Shown piece after piece: positions 32,748 to 40,971 of a stretch of DNA of 64,000 bases. The notes under the pieces are model-generated. The model saw only the letters and a program-made list of their open reading frames with translations. It made no database searches and had not been told where the DNA came from. Location of the stretch: contig CAWKNP010000007.1 of NCBI GenBank assembly GCA_963851105.1, positions 1-64,000 of the forward strand. The letters run 5' to 3'. A program made the position numbers and the translations under genes. Source of the stretch: DATARN01 sp963851105 (GTDB taxonomy: Bacteria; Actinomycetota; Acidimicrobiia; Acidimicrobiales; Palsa-688). Each line of letters opens with the position of its first letter. Position 1 is the stretch's first letter.

Positions 32748-33866
32748 GTGGCGTTAACCGGAGAGTGTTCGACGGTCGAAGCCAGGACGGCACCCGGAGG
32801 CTTTCGCGGTAGGCGACCGATCGCCGTCACCGTCGCCGCGCCTCGCTCACGGTCGGTTATCCGGCTGGTGGTGGGCACCCTCCTCACCCTCCTGGTCATC
32901 CCGGCTGTCCCCGCGGGGGCCGACGCACCGGGACCGACGCAGAGCCAGGCCGACGCCCTAGCCGCCAAGGTCAGCAGCCAGGGCGTGGTGATCCACAAGC
33001 TCACCGCCCAGTTGGACCAGGCCCGGTTGCGGGTGACATCGACCGCGTCGCGCCTGGCCAGCGTCTCTTACCAGCACGACGCCACCGTCCAGATGCTCGG
33101 CGCCAACCGCTCGATCCTGGTGGAGCAGGCGCTTCGGGCCTACATGCACGGCGGCACCACCCCCGAGACCCCTTCGCCCACTGCCGCGTCCGACCTGACG
33201 CTCAGCCGCGAGTACCTGAAGGTGGCATCGGGTGACCTCGCCAGCACCGCCGACGGGCTGCGACTGGTGGAGGTCAACCTCCGGGGCGACCTGGCCATGT
33301 TGACCAGTGCCCAGAACGCGAGCCTGCAGGCGACGACGCAACTACAGGCGCTGCGGACCAGCGCCCTGGCGACCGCGGCCAGCCAGCAGCAGCAACTCGA
33401 TGTCGTCCAAGCCCAGCTGACGGTCAAGACGCAAACGGCGGCCACCGCCGGCGCGACGCCCGCGGCCCGGCCGGGGCCCGCCACTCAGGGCTTGCCGGTC
33501 AACAACGGCTTGGTGGCGGTGGTCCAGCAGGCCGCCGGCCTACCGGTTCCCACTTCCGCGACACCGGTCAAGTCAGTGACGGTGCCCACCACCGCCCCCC
33601 CGCCCGCGTCCAGCGGCGGCGGCCATGCCGGCGGCGAGTGGTTGCAGCTGCGGCGGTGCGAGTCGGGCGACAACTACGCCGAGAACACCGGCAACGGCTT
33701 CTACGGCGCCTACCAGTTCAGCGCGACGACGTGGACGGGGCTCGGGTACCCGGGACGTCCCGACCTGGAGTCGCCGGCCATGCAGGACGAGGCCGCCATG
33801 AAGCTGCAGGCTCAGTCGGGCTGGGGCCAATGGCCGGCATGCGCCGCCGCCCTCGGCCTCATCTGA
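32748..33866 (+). CDS. Secreted coiled-coil protein with C-terminal Rpf/transglycosylase-like domain
   Basis: About 372 residues. After a signal segment (SVIRLVVGTLLTLLVIPAVPAGA) comes a coiled coil of about 180 residues like those in NlpC/P60-type hydrolases (AKVSSQGVVIHKLTAQLDQA), then a Pro/Thr linker. The last 80 residues match the resuscitation-promoting-factor/transglycosylase-like fold: WLQLRRCESGDNYAENTGNGFYGAYQFSATTWTGLG, with the catalytic Glu in CESG and the paired Cys near the end. It probably cleaves peptidoglycan glycan strands. The start is unclear: TTG 32739 and GTG 32748 are both possible, and neither has a good ribosome site. Confidence 0.88.
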   Translation: MALTGECSTVEARTAPGGFRGRRPIAVTVAAPRSRSVIRLVVGTLLTLLVIPAVPAGADAPGPTQSQADALAAKVSSQGVVIHKLTAQLDQARLRVTSTASRLASVSYQHDATVQMLGANRSILVEQALRAYMHGGTTPETPSPTAASDLTLSREYLKVASGDLASTADGLRLVEVNLRGDLAMLTSAQNASLQATTQLQALRTSALATAASQQQQLDVVQAQLTVKTQTAATAGATPAARPGPATQGLPVNNGLVAVVQQAAGLPVPTSATPVKSVTVPTTAPPPASSGGGHAGGEWLQLRRCESGDNYAENTGNGFYGAYQFSATTWTGLGYPGRPDLESPAMQDEAAMKLQAQSGWGQWPACAAALGLI

Positions 33867-33873
33867 CCCTCCG

Positions 33874-34632
33874 CTAGCTCCCGGTGACCCGCAGGGCGAA
33901 GGCAACGGTTTCGCGCTCGATGAGGTCGCGGTCGTAGTCGAGCGTCGCCACGTGGTAGCTGCGCTCGAGAACGATCCGCTGCACGGGACCGCTGACGCCC
34001 GCGGCCAAGGTGGCGCTCGACACCGGTGGGACGACGTGGTCCTCGGGACTGGTGAAGATGAGGACCGGCGCGGAGATGGCGGCCAGATTGGCCTTCAGCG
34101 CCGGGAGCTGGTCGAACAGCGACACGGTGCAGACGATCGGTGTGCGGTCGTAGGCCACCTCGGTGCCGCCCGGTTCCGCGATGTCGCTCCCGATCCCGGG
34201 GACCTCGGGCACTCCCTGGGCGACCATCATGTCGATCATCTGGCGCAGTGCGGGCGCCGCCGGTTCGATGAGCCCGTTGACGACGGCAATGCCCGCGATC
34301 TCTTGGTGGCGGGTGGCCAGCCAGGCGGTGAGCGTCCCGCCCATCGACAAGCCGACCACGACCACCCGGTCGCAGTTGGCCGCCAGCTTGTCGTAGGCGG
34401 CCTCCGCGGCGCCGGACCAGTCGTCCCAACCGGTCGTGGCCATGTCCTCGACGGTGGTCCCGTGGCCGGGCAAGAGCGGGAGTTCGACGGAAAAGCCGGC
34501 ATCGGCCAGCGCTCGCGCCAAGCCCCGCATCGAGTGCGGGGAGCCGGTGAATCCGTGCAGTACCAAGGCACCGTGAGGTCCCCCCGGGGCGGAAAAAGGC
34601 TCGGCTCCGGGGATGATGGCGACGGCGGGCAT
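33874..34632 (-). CDS. Alpha/beta hydrolase, carboxylesterase or monoacylglycerol lipase-like
   Basis: A 252-residue hydrolase. VLHGFTGSP supplies the oxyanion HG motif, VVGLSMGGTLTAWLA the nucleophile elbow (Ser in GLSMGG), TSPEDHVVPP the acid, and LERSYHVATLDYDR the His. This matches the Est30-type carboxylesterases and monoacylglycerol lipases. ATG 34632 follows GGAGGG. It diverges from the NifU-like gene 100 bases away, and converges on the Rpf-like gene with a 7-base gap. Natural substrate is unknown. Confidence 0.93.
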   Translation of the reverse strand: MPAVAIIPGAEPFSAPGGPHGALVLHGFTGSPHSMRGLARALADAGFSVELPLLPGHGTTVEDMATTGWDDWSGAAEAAYDKLAANCDRVVVVGLSMGGTLTAWLATRHQEIAGIAVVNGLIEPAAPALRQMIDMMVAQGVPEVPGIGSDIAEPGGTEVAYDRTPIVCTVSLFDQLPALKANLAAISAPVLIFTSPEDHVVPPVSSATLAAGVSGPVQRIVLERSYHVATLDYDRDLIERETVAFALRVTGS

Positions 34633-34731
34633 GGGCTCCCTCCAAGTAGGCGGCGGCGGCCTCTCATCATGCCCGAAAGGTTGGAAAAGTCCCCGCCACG
34701 TGGCAGCATGACCTCCAGGAAGGTGATCCCC

Positions 34732-35088
34732 ATGGCTGCAGGTTCTGATGTGATGGTCGACGACGACGAACGCAGCGCGCGCCTCACCGCGCTCAACGAA
34801 TTGATCGAGATCATCCGCCCCGCCGTCCAGGCCGATGGCGGGGATCTGATGCTCGTGAGCGCGGATGTCGAAGAAGGCGTCGTGGAGGTGATGCTGCAGG
34901 GTGCCTGCAGCTCCTGTGCCGTGAGCTCGTCCACCCTGCAGGCCGGGATCGACCGGATCCTGAAGGACCGGCTTCCGTGGGTCACCGAGGTCAAGGGTGG
35001 AGTCGACGAGAGCGTCGACCTCGAGATCAGCGCGGCCATGGGCCGGGGGGGCTACGTCCCCAAGGACCAGGACGTGGACTTCAGCTAG
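34732..35088 (+). CDS. NifU-like C-terminal-domain Fe-S scaffold or carrier protein
   Basis: A 118-residue protein with the NifU C-terminal signature: IRPAVQADGGDLMLVSADVEEGVVEVMLQGACSSCAVSSSTLQAGID. The CxxC cysteines that hold the cluster are in ACSSCAVSS. ATG 34732 follows AGGAAGG; an ATG 24 bases earlier is possible. It lies 29 bases before bioB. Biotin synthase needs [2Fe-2S] and [4Fe-4S] clusters, so this carrier may help load BioB; the location fits but is not proof. Confidence 0.93.
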   Translation: MAAGSDVMVDDDERSARLTALNELIEIIRPAVQADGGDLMLVSADVEEGVVEVMLQGACSSCAVSSSTLQAGIDRILKDRLPWVTEVKGGVDESVDLEISAAMGRGGYVPKDQDVDFS

Positions 35089-35117
35089 ATCTCCCGCCAC
35101 CCATCTAGGGTGAGCCG

Positions 35118-36110
35118 GTGACAAAAGTGCGGGAGTTGGTGGCGGCGGCCGGCGCCGCCCTGATCGACGAGCGGCGGCAGCTCACGGTGGCGGAGTTGAC
35201 GGCTCTCGCCGAGCTGCCGGCCGAAGCGGTCCCGTCGCTGGCGGCGGTGGCCCATGAGGTCCGCCTGGCGTGGTGCGGGCCCGAGGTCGACGTCGAGGGG
35301 ATCGTGTCGGCCAAGACGGGGGGCTGCCCCGAGGACTGCCAGTTCTGCAGCCAATCGTCGCGGTTCGACTCGCCGGTGCAGGCGACACCGTTTCTCGACC
35401 CCGCGGCTGTCGTGGCTGCCGCCGTGGAGACGGAGGGCCTCGGGGCCAGCGAGTTCTGCATCGTCCTCGCCGTCCGCGGCCCCGACGAGCGGATCATGGC
35501 GCAGATCCTCGCCGCCACCGCGGCGGTGCACGCCGAGACAGGCCTCAACGTGGCGGTGAGCGCGGGCATCTTGACCCGGGACCAGGCGCAGCGCCTGGCC
35601 GCGGGCGGCGTGCACCGGTACAACCACAACCTGGAAACAGCCCGCTCCTTTTTCCCCCAGATTGTGACGACACACTCCTGGGCGCAGCGGTTCGAGACCT
35701 GCCAGCACGTGCGGGCGGCGGGCATGGAGCTGTGCTGCGGCGTGCTCCTGGGGATGGGTGAGAGCGTCGCCCAGCGCATCGAGCTACTCGAGCAATTGCG
35801 CCAGGTCGACCCCGTCGAGATTCCCGTCAACTTCCTGAACCCCCGACCCGGGACGCCGCTGGCCGATCGTGACCTGCTCGCCCCCGTCGAGGCCCTGCGG
35901 TGGATCGCCCTGCTGCGCCTGGCGCTGCCCGCGGTGCTGCTGCGCTACGCCGGCGGCCGTGAGGTGACGCTGCGCGACCTGCAGTCGATGGGGATGGCGG
36001 CAGGGATCAACGGCCTCATCATCGGCAACTACCTCACCACCCTCGGCCGCCGGCCCGAACAGGACCTGCAGATGCTCCAGGACCTCGCCATGCCGGTGGC
36101 CCGCCGCTGA
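35118..36110 (+). CDS. bioB: Biotin synthase
   Basis: A 330-residue radical-SAM enzyme that inserts sulfur into dethiobiotin. The cluster motif is CPEDCQFC (near residues 70-77), followed by SSRFDSPVQATPFL, GVHRYNHNLETA, the ETCQHVRAAGMELCCGVLLGMGES segment, and FLNPRPGTPLAD. The second-cluster region at the C-terminus GREVTLRDLQSMGMAAGINGLIIGNYLTT is intact, as in actinobacterial BioB that work with BsaP. GTG 35118 is the start. It lies between a NifU-like protein and bsaP, which fits a Fe-S-loading operon. Confidence 0.97.
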   Translation: MTKVRELVAAAGAALIDERRQLTVAELTALAELPAEAVPSLAAVAHEVRLAWCGPEVDVEGIVSAKTGGCPEDCQFCSQSSRFDSPVQATPFLDPAAVVAAAVETEGLGASEFCIVLAVRGPDERIMAQILAATAAVHAETGLNVAVSAGILTRDQAQRLAAGGVHRYNHNLETARSFFPQIVTTHSWAQRFETCQHVRAAGMELCCGVLLGMGESVAQRIELLEQLRQVDPVEIPVNFLNPRPGTPLADRDLLAPVEALRWIALLRLALPAVLLRYAGGREVTLRDLQSMGMAAGINGLIIGNYLTTLGRRPEQDLQMLQDLAMPVARR

Positions 36111-36115
36111 GCCTC

Positions 36116-36301
36116 GTGGTGGCTGCGTTCTGCGTCGGGTGCGGGCGGCGGGCCGACGAGTGCCCGGGGTGCGTACGGGCGTTTGATCCGCCGAGGTTCT
36201 GCCCCGCGTGCGGCCGGCGCCTGACGGTGTGGGTCACACCGGCCCAATTCGTCGCTCGCTGCCGGGACCACGGCGCCGTCGACCCGGCGCCGCCGGCGTG
36301 A
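36116..36301 (+). CDS. bsaP: Biotin synthase auxiliary protein
   Basis: A 61-residue cysteine-rich protein starting 6 bases after bioB. It has two CxxC-type pairs, FCVGCGRRADECPGC and PPRFCPACGRRLTVWVTP, and a last Cys in ARCRDHG. This layout, with PPRFCxxCGRR and the VTP motif, matches the small protein encoded downstream of bioB in mycobacteria and relatives, reported to help re-supply the auxiliary cluster of BioB. I recognise it from the family pattern and context. Its stop overlaps the start of the next gene by 4 bases (GTGA). Confidence 0.85.
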   Translation: MVAAFCVGCGRRADECPGCVRAFDPPRFCPACGRRLTVWVTPAQFVARCRDHGAVDPAPPA

Positions 36302-38397
36302 GCGGCGCCGAGGCGCCCGAGCGGCTGTGGACGCCTCCGTCCGATATATATCAACGCAGCCGGATCGGCGCCTACCTGCGCTGGCTGGCCCACCGGGGCC
36401 GCGACTTCGCCTCCTACCAGGACCTCTGGCAGTGGTCGGTCACCGACCTGGACGGGTTCTGGTCGTCCATCTGGGACTTTTTCGGCGTCATCGCCGCCGG
36501 CGCGTGCCGGCCGATGCTGGCCGGCGCCTCTATGCCGGGCGCGACATGGTGCCCGGGAGCAACCCTCAACTACGCCGAGCATGCCCTGCGGCCTGGTCCC
36601 GACGCCGGCCGCGTGGCGGTGGTGTCGCACAGCCAGACCCGGGCGCCGATCACCCTCACCGTGGCCGAGTTGCGCGACGAGGTGGCCCGGGCCCGACGGG
36701 GGCTGCAGCGCCTCGGCGTCGAGCCTGGCGACCGGGTGGTCGCCTACCTGCCCAACATCGTCGAGACCCTGGTCGCCTTCCTCGCCACTGCGAGCCTGGG
36801 GGCGATCTGGTCGTCGTGCGCACCGGAGTTTGGCACCCGCAGCGTGATCGACCGGTTTTCCCAGGTCGCGCCGATGGTGCTCCTCGCCGTCGACGGCTAC
36901 CGCTACGGCCCCGCCGCGCACGATCGCGTCGCCGAGGTGGCGGCCATCGCCGAAGCGCTGCCGTCGCTGGTGGCGACGGTCATAATCCCCTATCTGGGCG
37001 ACGGCGCCGCCGCCCGCGCCGGTGTGCCCGGGGCGCTTTTCTGGAACGACCTGATCGCCGAGGCGGCGCCGCTCGAGTTCACTCCGGTCCCGTTCGACCA
37101 CCCGCTGTACGTCCTGTACTCGTCGGGGACAACGGGGCTGCCCAAGGCGATCGTGCACGGCCACGGCGGGATCCTGCTCGAGCACCTGAAGGCGCTGGCC
37201 CTGCACGCCGACCTCGGCGCCGGCGACCGGTTCTTCTGGTTCACCACGACCGGCTGGATGATGTGGAACCTCCTGGTCTCGGGCCTGCTGGTCTCCTCGG
37301 CCGTCGTGCTGTTCGACGGCAACCCCGCCTACCCCGACCTGACCGCCCTGTGGCGGTTGGCCGAGGCGACGGGAACCACCTACTTCGGCGTCAGCGCCCC
37401 GTTTCTGATGAGCTGCCGCAAGGCCGGTGTGGTGCCGTCGGCGGTGGCGGACCTGGGGGCGCTGCGCGGCGTGGGATCGACGGGGGCGCCGCTGCCCGCA
37501 GAAGGGTTCCGGTGGGTCTACGACTCCATCGGCGGTGACCTCCTGCTGGCGTCGGTGAGTGGGGGCACCGATGTGTGCACCGCATTCGTCGGCGGCTGCC
37601 CCTTGGTGCCGGTGTATGCCGGGGAGATCTCGTGCCGCTACCTGGGGGCGGCGGTGGCCGCGTTCGACTCATCGGGACACCAGTGCGCGGTGGGCGAGCA
37701 GGGTGAGCTGGTGGTGACGGCGCCCATGCCGTCGATGCCCGTCGGGTTCTGGGGCGACGACGACGGGTCGAGGTACCAGGCGGCGTATTTCGAGCAGTAC
37801 CCCGGCGTCTGGCGGCACGGGGACTGGATCACCTTTACCGCCCGGGGGACGTGCATCATCTCGGGACGGTCGGATGCCACCTTGAACCGGGGCGGGGTTC
37901 GCATCGGCACCGCCGAGTTCTATGCGGTGGTCGAGTCGCGCCCCGAGGTGGCCGACAGCCTGGTGGTGCACCTCGAAGATCCCGCCGGCGGCGCCGGCGA
38001 GCTGCTGCTGTTCGTGGTGGTGGCGCCGGGAGCGACGTGGAACGAAACGCTGCGGGCGGCAATCGTGGCCGAGATCCGGTCGAGCCTGTCACCCCGGCAC
38101 AGTCCCGATGAGATCTACCCGGTGCCGGTCATCCCCCGGACCCTGTCGGGCAAGAAGCTGGAGGTGCCGGTCAAGCGCATCCTGGCGGGCGTGCCCGCCG
38201 ACCAGGCCGCCAGCATGGGTGCGCTGGCCGACCAGCGCTCACTGGAGCCCTTCGAGGCGCTGGCCCGCGGGCGGGAGGCAGCGGGCATTCCTGGCGCGAA
38301 CCCACCGGAAACCCGTGGGTCCGCGCCACGAACGACCCCGAGGCCGGACCCCTCGAGCCGGTCCAGCCCTGCCGACGACGCTACGCCGGCCACATGA
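36298..38397 (+). CDS. Acetoacetate-CoA ligase
   Basis: A 699-residue ANL-superfamily enzyme of the acetoacetyl-CoA synthetase type, somewhat longer than usual because of a Pro/Ser tail of about 45 residues. It shows the AMP-binding motif YSSGTTGLPKAIVHGHGG, FFWFTTTGWMMWN, YFGVSAPFLMSC, SGGTDVCTAFVGG and the C-terminal lysine in RTLSGKKLEVPVKR. An N-terminal ACAS segment (SSIWDFFGVIA) is also present. It makes acetoacetyl-CoA from acetoacetate. Translation is coupled to bsaP. Fumarylacetoacetase at 41 kb releases acetoacetate, so this enzyme would feed that product into central metabolism. Confidence 0.93.
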   Translation: MSGAEAPERLWTPPSDIYQRSRIGAYLRWLAHRGRDFASYQDLWQWSVTDLDGFWSSIWDFFGVIAAGACRPMLAGASMPGATWCPGATLNYAEHALRPGPDAGRVAVVSHSQTRAPITLTVAELRDEVARARRGLQRLGVEPGDRVVAYLPNIVETLVAFLATASLGAIWSSCAPEFGTRSVIDRFSQVAPMVLLAVDGYRYGPAAHDRVAEVAAIAEALPSLVATVIIPYLGDGAAARAGVPGALFWNDLIAEAAPLEFTPVPFDHPLYVLYSSGTTGLPKAIVHGHGGILLEHLKALALHADLGAGDRFFWFTTTGWMMWNLLVSGLLVSSAVVLFDGNPAYPDLTALWRLAEATGTTYFGVSAPFLMSCRKAGVVPSAVADLGALRGVGSTGAPLPAEGFRWVYDSIGGDLLLASVSGGTDVCTAFVGGCPLVPVYAGEISCRYLGAAVAAFDSSGHQCAVGEQGELVVTAPMPSMPVGFWGDDDGSRYQAAYFEQYPGVWRHGDWITFTARGTCIISGRSDATLNRGGVRIGTAEFYAVVESRPEVADSLVVHLEDPAGGAGELLLFVVVAPGATWNETLRAAIVAEIRSSLSPRHSPDEIYPVPVIPRTLSGKKLEVPVKRILAGVPADQAASMGALADQRSLEPFEALARGREAAGIPGANPPETRGSAPRTTPRPDPSSRSSPADDATPAT

Positions 38398-38438
38398 CAC
38401 CCAGCTGACGGCAAGGCGAATACCTGGGTGGGGCCGGG

Positions 38439-40316
38439 TTACTCCTTGGCCCAGGGCAGCCGGCCGAGGCCGATGGTGTGCTCGAGGTGGCTGTAGGCGA
38501 CGTCGCCGCTCTCCGGTGTCAGGCGCCGCGCCAGGTCGGCGATGTCGGTATCGGTGATCATCGCATGGGCGGTCTGCACCGTCTCGCGCAGCCACAGGAG
38601 GGCCTCGGCCGCGCTCGTCTTCGGGATGTCGTAGTCGTTGGCGGCCACGTCGAGGAGGTGGAATTCGAAGCGGGCCTTCTGGTCCCACTTCGGCGTGACC
38701 TTCTCGCCCAGATGGTGGCAGCTGCGCAGTTGGCGCCGGAACACGGCCCCGTCGTCGCCCGGCACCGCCCCGAGCTCCCGGCACGCCGTGCCGAGCGCCA
38801 GCAGGGCCAGCTTGGCGTCGGCCATCATGATCTGCTCGAGGCCGTCGGCGTCGGCCAGCGCCAGCCCCGCCAGGGTGACGCCCTCGGCCAGCTGGCCGAC
38901 CTCGGACTCGGGCACGCTCAGCTCGTGGAGGAACGCCCGCCCGGCCACGTCCCAGTCATGCTTGGTCATGGCATCGGTCAGGCGGTCCCGCAGGACTTGG
39001 CGGCTGTCGGCGAGGCGGGTCGCTTCCCGGTAAGTGCGGGCCCGGGCCACGGTGAACAGGAGGTAGTCGGGCAGCGCCGCCTCCGCTTCGTCGCTGACCG
39101 CGCAGGCGATCTGGGCGGCGCGCTCGAGCGGGAAGCCGATCTGCTGCAGTTTCTCGGCCAGGAGGGGGCCGCAGGTCATGACGGCGCCGCCCGCGGCCAG
39201 GGACTTGATGTCGTTGCCGGTGGCCGCGGTGCCCCGCACGAGGCGGCCGTACAGGTCCTCGAGGTCGGCTCCGAAGCTCCCGGCGCCCGCCAGCTGGATG
39301 GCGGCGCGGGCGAGAGCCGGGTGGCGGGGCCGCAGGGCGCCGGCGCTGCCGCTAGCCAGGCCGGCGTCGGCGAGGCGCTCGAGAATCCGCGAATGGCGGT
39401 CGTCGCGTTCGACGCCGACCAGATCGGCCAGCACGAACAGGTCGACGCCGTCGACGCCCGCGACGTGCGCCGCGGCCGCGAACAGGAACGCCTCCTGGGC
39501 GGGGTCTCCGGCGAGGCGGGAGAGGGCGGTGGCGACCAGGGTGGACAGCCCCTCGGCGCCGTAGCGCAGGTCGAGCGACGCCCCGAGCACGGTGGCGTCG
39601 GAGAGTCCGTGTTTCTTGGTCGCCTGCTCCTCCATGATCGCGGTGCGGTCGCCGACGGGCAGGGCCGCGAGGGCGCCGAGGCAGTCGGCCGCCGTCCATG
39701 CCGCCAGCACCTCGCCCGCCTCGGCCGCCTTCAGGGCCAAGCCGATCATCCGGTTGCCGAGCTCGGGAAAAAGATCGGCGAAGCGGGCCCAAGGCGGCTC
39801 GACGGTCCGGCTCTTCTGGAGGAACTGGGCCTTCCAGTCGACGTCGCGAGCGCTGAGCAGCCAGCGGATGTCGTGGCGCCCGGAGTTGAACAGCTTCTCA
39901 ACGGTCGTCGCCACGTCGTGGGCGATCTCGTTGGCGTCGTCGCTCACCAGCACCCAGGTGGTGTCGGTCGGCAGGTAGAGGACCGACTGCGGGTCGAGGC
40001 GGGCGCCGGGGGATCGCATGAGCACCCGGTGGCCTTCGCCCACCAGGTCGCAGGCCATCTGGAGCAGGGCGGTGGTCTTGCCCTGCCCGTCTTGGCCGAC
40101 GAGGAGGACCAACGGCTGGCTCTCGCCGGTCGGCTGGCGGAGCTTGACCAGCCCGTCGACGACGACTTGGCGGCGGGGGATTTGCTGGGGACCGGCAAGG
40201 GCGTGGCGCCATCGCGGTTCGGTCCCGTCGAAGAATCCCTTGAGATCCTCGGGGGTCAGCTCACTGCGGTTATCGTCGAGAAACGAGGGGGTGACCTCAA
40301 ACCAGCCGTCCAACAC
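38439..40316 (-). CDS. STAND-like P-loop NTPase with helical C-terminus, unknown function
   Basis: A 625-residue protein. The N-terminal 50 residues include LKGFFDGTEPRWRHALA and IPRR, a segment often seen before nSTAND-type NTPases. Walker A is VGQDGQGKTTALLQ near residue 75; a Walker B-like TWVLVSDDAN follows near 125 and RWLLSARDVDW near 157. The rest is alpha-helical, with possible TPR-like repeats, and has no recognised effector or membrane segment. It is alone between convergent and divergent genes. Related NTPases act in bacterial conflict or signalling, but a function here is not shown. Confidence 0.8.
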   Translation of the reverse strand: MLDGWFEVTPSFLDDNRSELTPEDLKGFFDGTEPRWRHALAGPQQIPRRQVVVDGLVKLRQPTGESQPLVLLVGQDGQGKTTALLQMACDLVGEGHRVLMRSPGARLDPQSVLYLPTDTTWVLVSDDANEIAHDVATTVEKLFNSGRHDIRWLLSARDVDWKAQFLQKSRTVEPPWARFADLFPELGNRMIGLALKAAEAGEVLAAWTAADCLGALAALPVGDRTAIMEEQATKKHGLSDATVLGASLDLRYGAEGLSTLVATALSRLAGDPAQEAFLFAAAAHVAGVDGVDLFVLADLVGVERDDRHSRILERLADAGLASGSAGALRPRHPALARAAIQLAGAGSFGADLEDLYGRLVRGTAATGNDIKSLAAGGAVMTCGPLLAEKLQQIGFPLERAAQIACAVSDEAEAALPDYLLFTVARARTYREATRLADSRQVLRDRLTDAMTKHDWDVAGRAFLHELSVPESEVGQLAEGVTLAGLALADADGLEQIMMADAKLALLALGTACRELGAVPGDDGAVFRRQLRSCHHLGEKVTPKWDQKARFEFHLLDVAANDYDIPKTSAAEALLWLRETVQTAHAMITDTDIADLARRLTPESGDVAYSHLEHTIGLGRLPWAKE

Positions 40317-40326
40317 ACCCGAGAGC

Positions 40327-40971
40327 CTACGTGAGGGCGGCCGAGATGGCCCCTGCCGCCACGATTACCCGGGGACCGGCGGCGGCCAGGTCGGGTGTGC
40401 GGCCGATGGCGACCAGGCCGACGCTGGCCTCGAGCCCCGCCACGCCAAGAATCGGCGCGGCGATGCCGACGGCCCCTTGCTGTAACTCGCCCTCGCTCAC
40501 CACGAACCCCGGGCCCCGGCGGCGGCCGCGGCCGAGGAGGATGGCCCTGCCCGCAGCCCCGCTGGCGAGCGGGTGGCGGGAACCGACCCGGTAGCCGACG
40601 TGCATGGTCGTGCGGCTGGGCTCGACGACGGCCACCGCCACCGCTTCGGCGGAGGTGCCGTCGGCCACCGTCAGGTGGGCGGTGGCGCCCACGTCGTCGG
40701 CCAGTTCCCGCAGCACCGGAAGGGCGGCGTCGCTGAAACGAGGTGTGACGGCCCGGGCCAAGGGCAGGACTCCGAGGCCCAGGCGGACCTGGCCGTCAGC
40801 GGTGCGGTCGACCAGGCCGTGCTGCTCGAGCGTGGCCAGCAGGCGGTACACCGCGGGCCGGCTGGTGCCAAGGCGGGCGGCGAGGTCGGTGACCGACAGG
40901 CCCGGCTCGTCGACCAGCACCTCGAGCAGCCGCAGGCCCCGGTCCAGGGTCTGCGATGTCTCGCCGCTCAT
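40327..40971 (-). CDS. IclR-family regulator of the homogentisate cluster
   Basis: A 214-residue regulator, shorter than the usual 250. The helix-turn-helix is SVTDLAARLGTSRPAVYRLLATLEQHGLV near residues 25-53; the effector domain keeps VGSRHPLASGAAGRAILLG and ends at AGAISAALT. It overlaps the upstream fahA gene by 4 bases, so the two are coupled. IclR proteins often control aromatic catabolism, so regulation of fahA-iclR and divergent hmgA is likely. A possible site is the dyad GTCCG-gtaat-CGGAC at 42212-42226. Confidence 0.92.
   Translation of the reverse strand: MSGETSQTLDRGLRLLEVLVDEPGLSVTDLAARLGTSRPAVYRLLATLEQHGLVDRTADGQVRLGLGVLPLARAVTPRFSDAALPVLRELADDVGATAHLTVADGTSAEAVAVAVVEPSRTTMHVGYRVGSRHPLASGAAGRAILLGRGRRRGPGFVVSEGELQQGAVGIAAPILGVAGLEASVGLVAIGRTPDLAAAGPRVIVAAGAISAALT

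Noticed and set aside
38478..40334. 618-codon plus-strand frame opposite the STAND NTPase
   Set aside because: Gly/Arg/Glu-rich antisense of a real P-loop protein with clear motifs on the minus strand.
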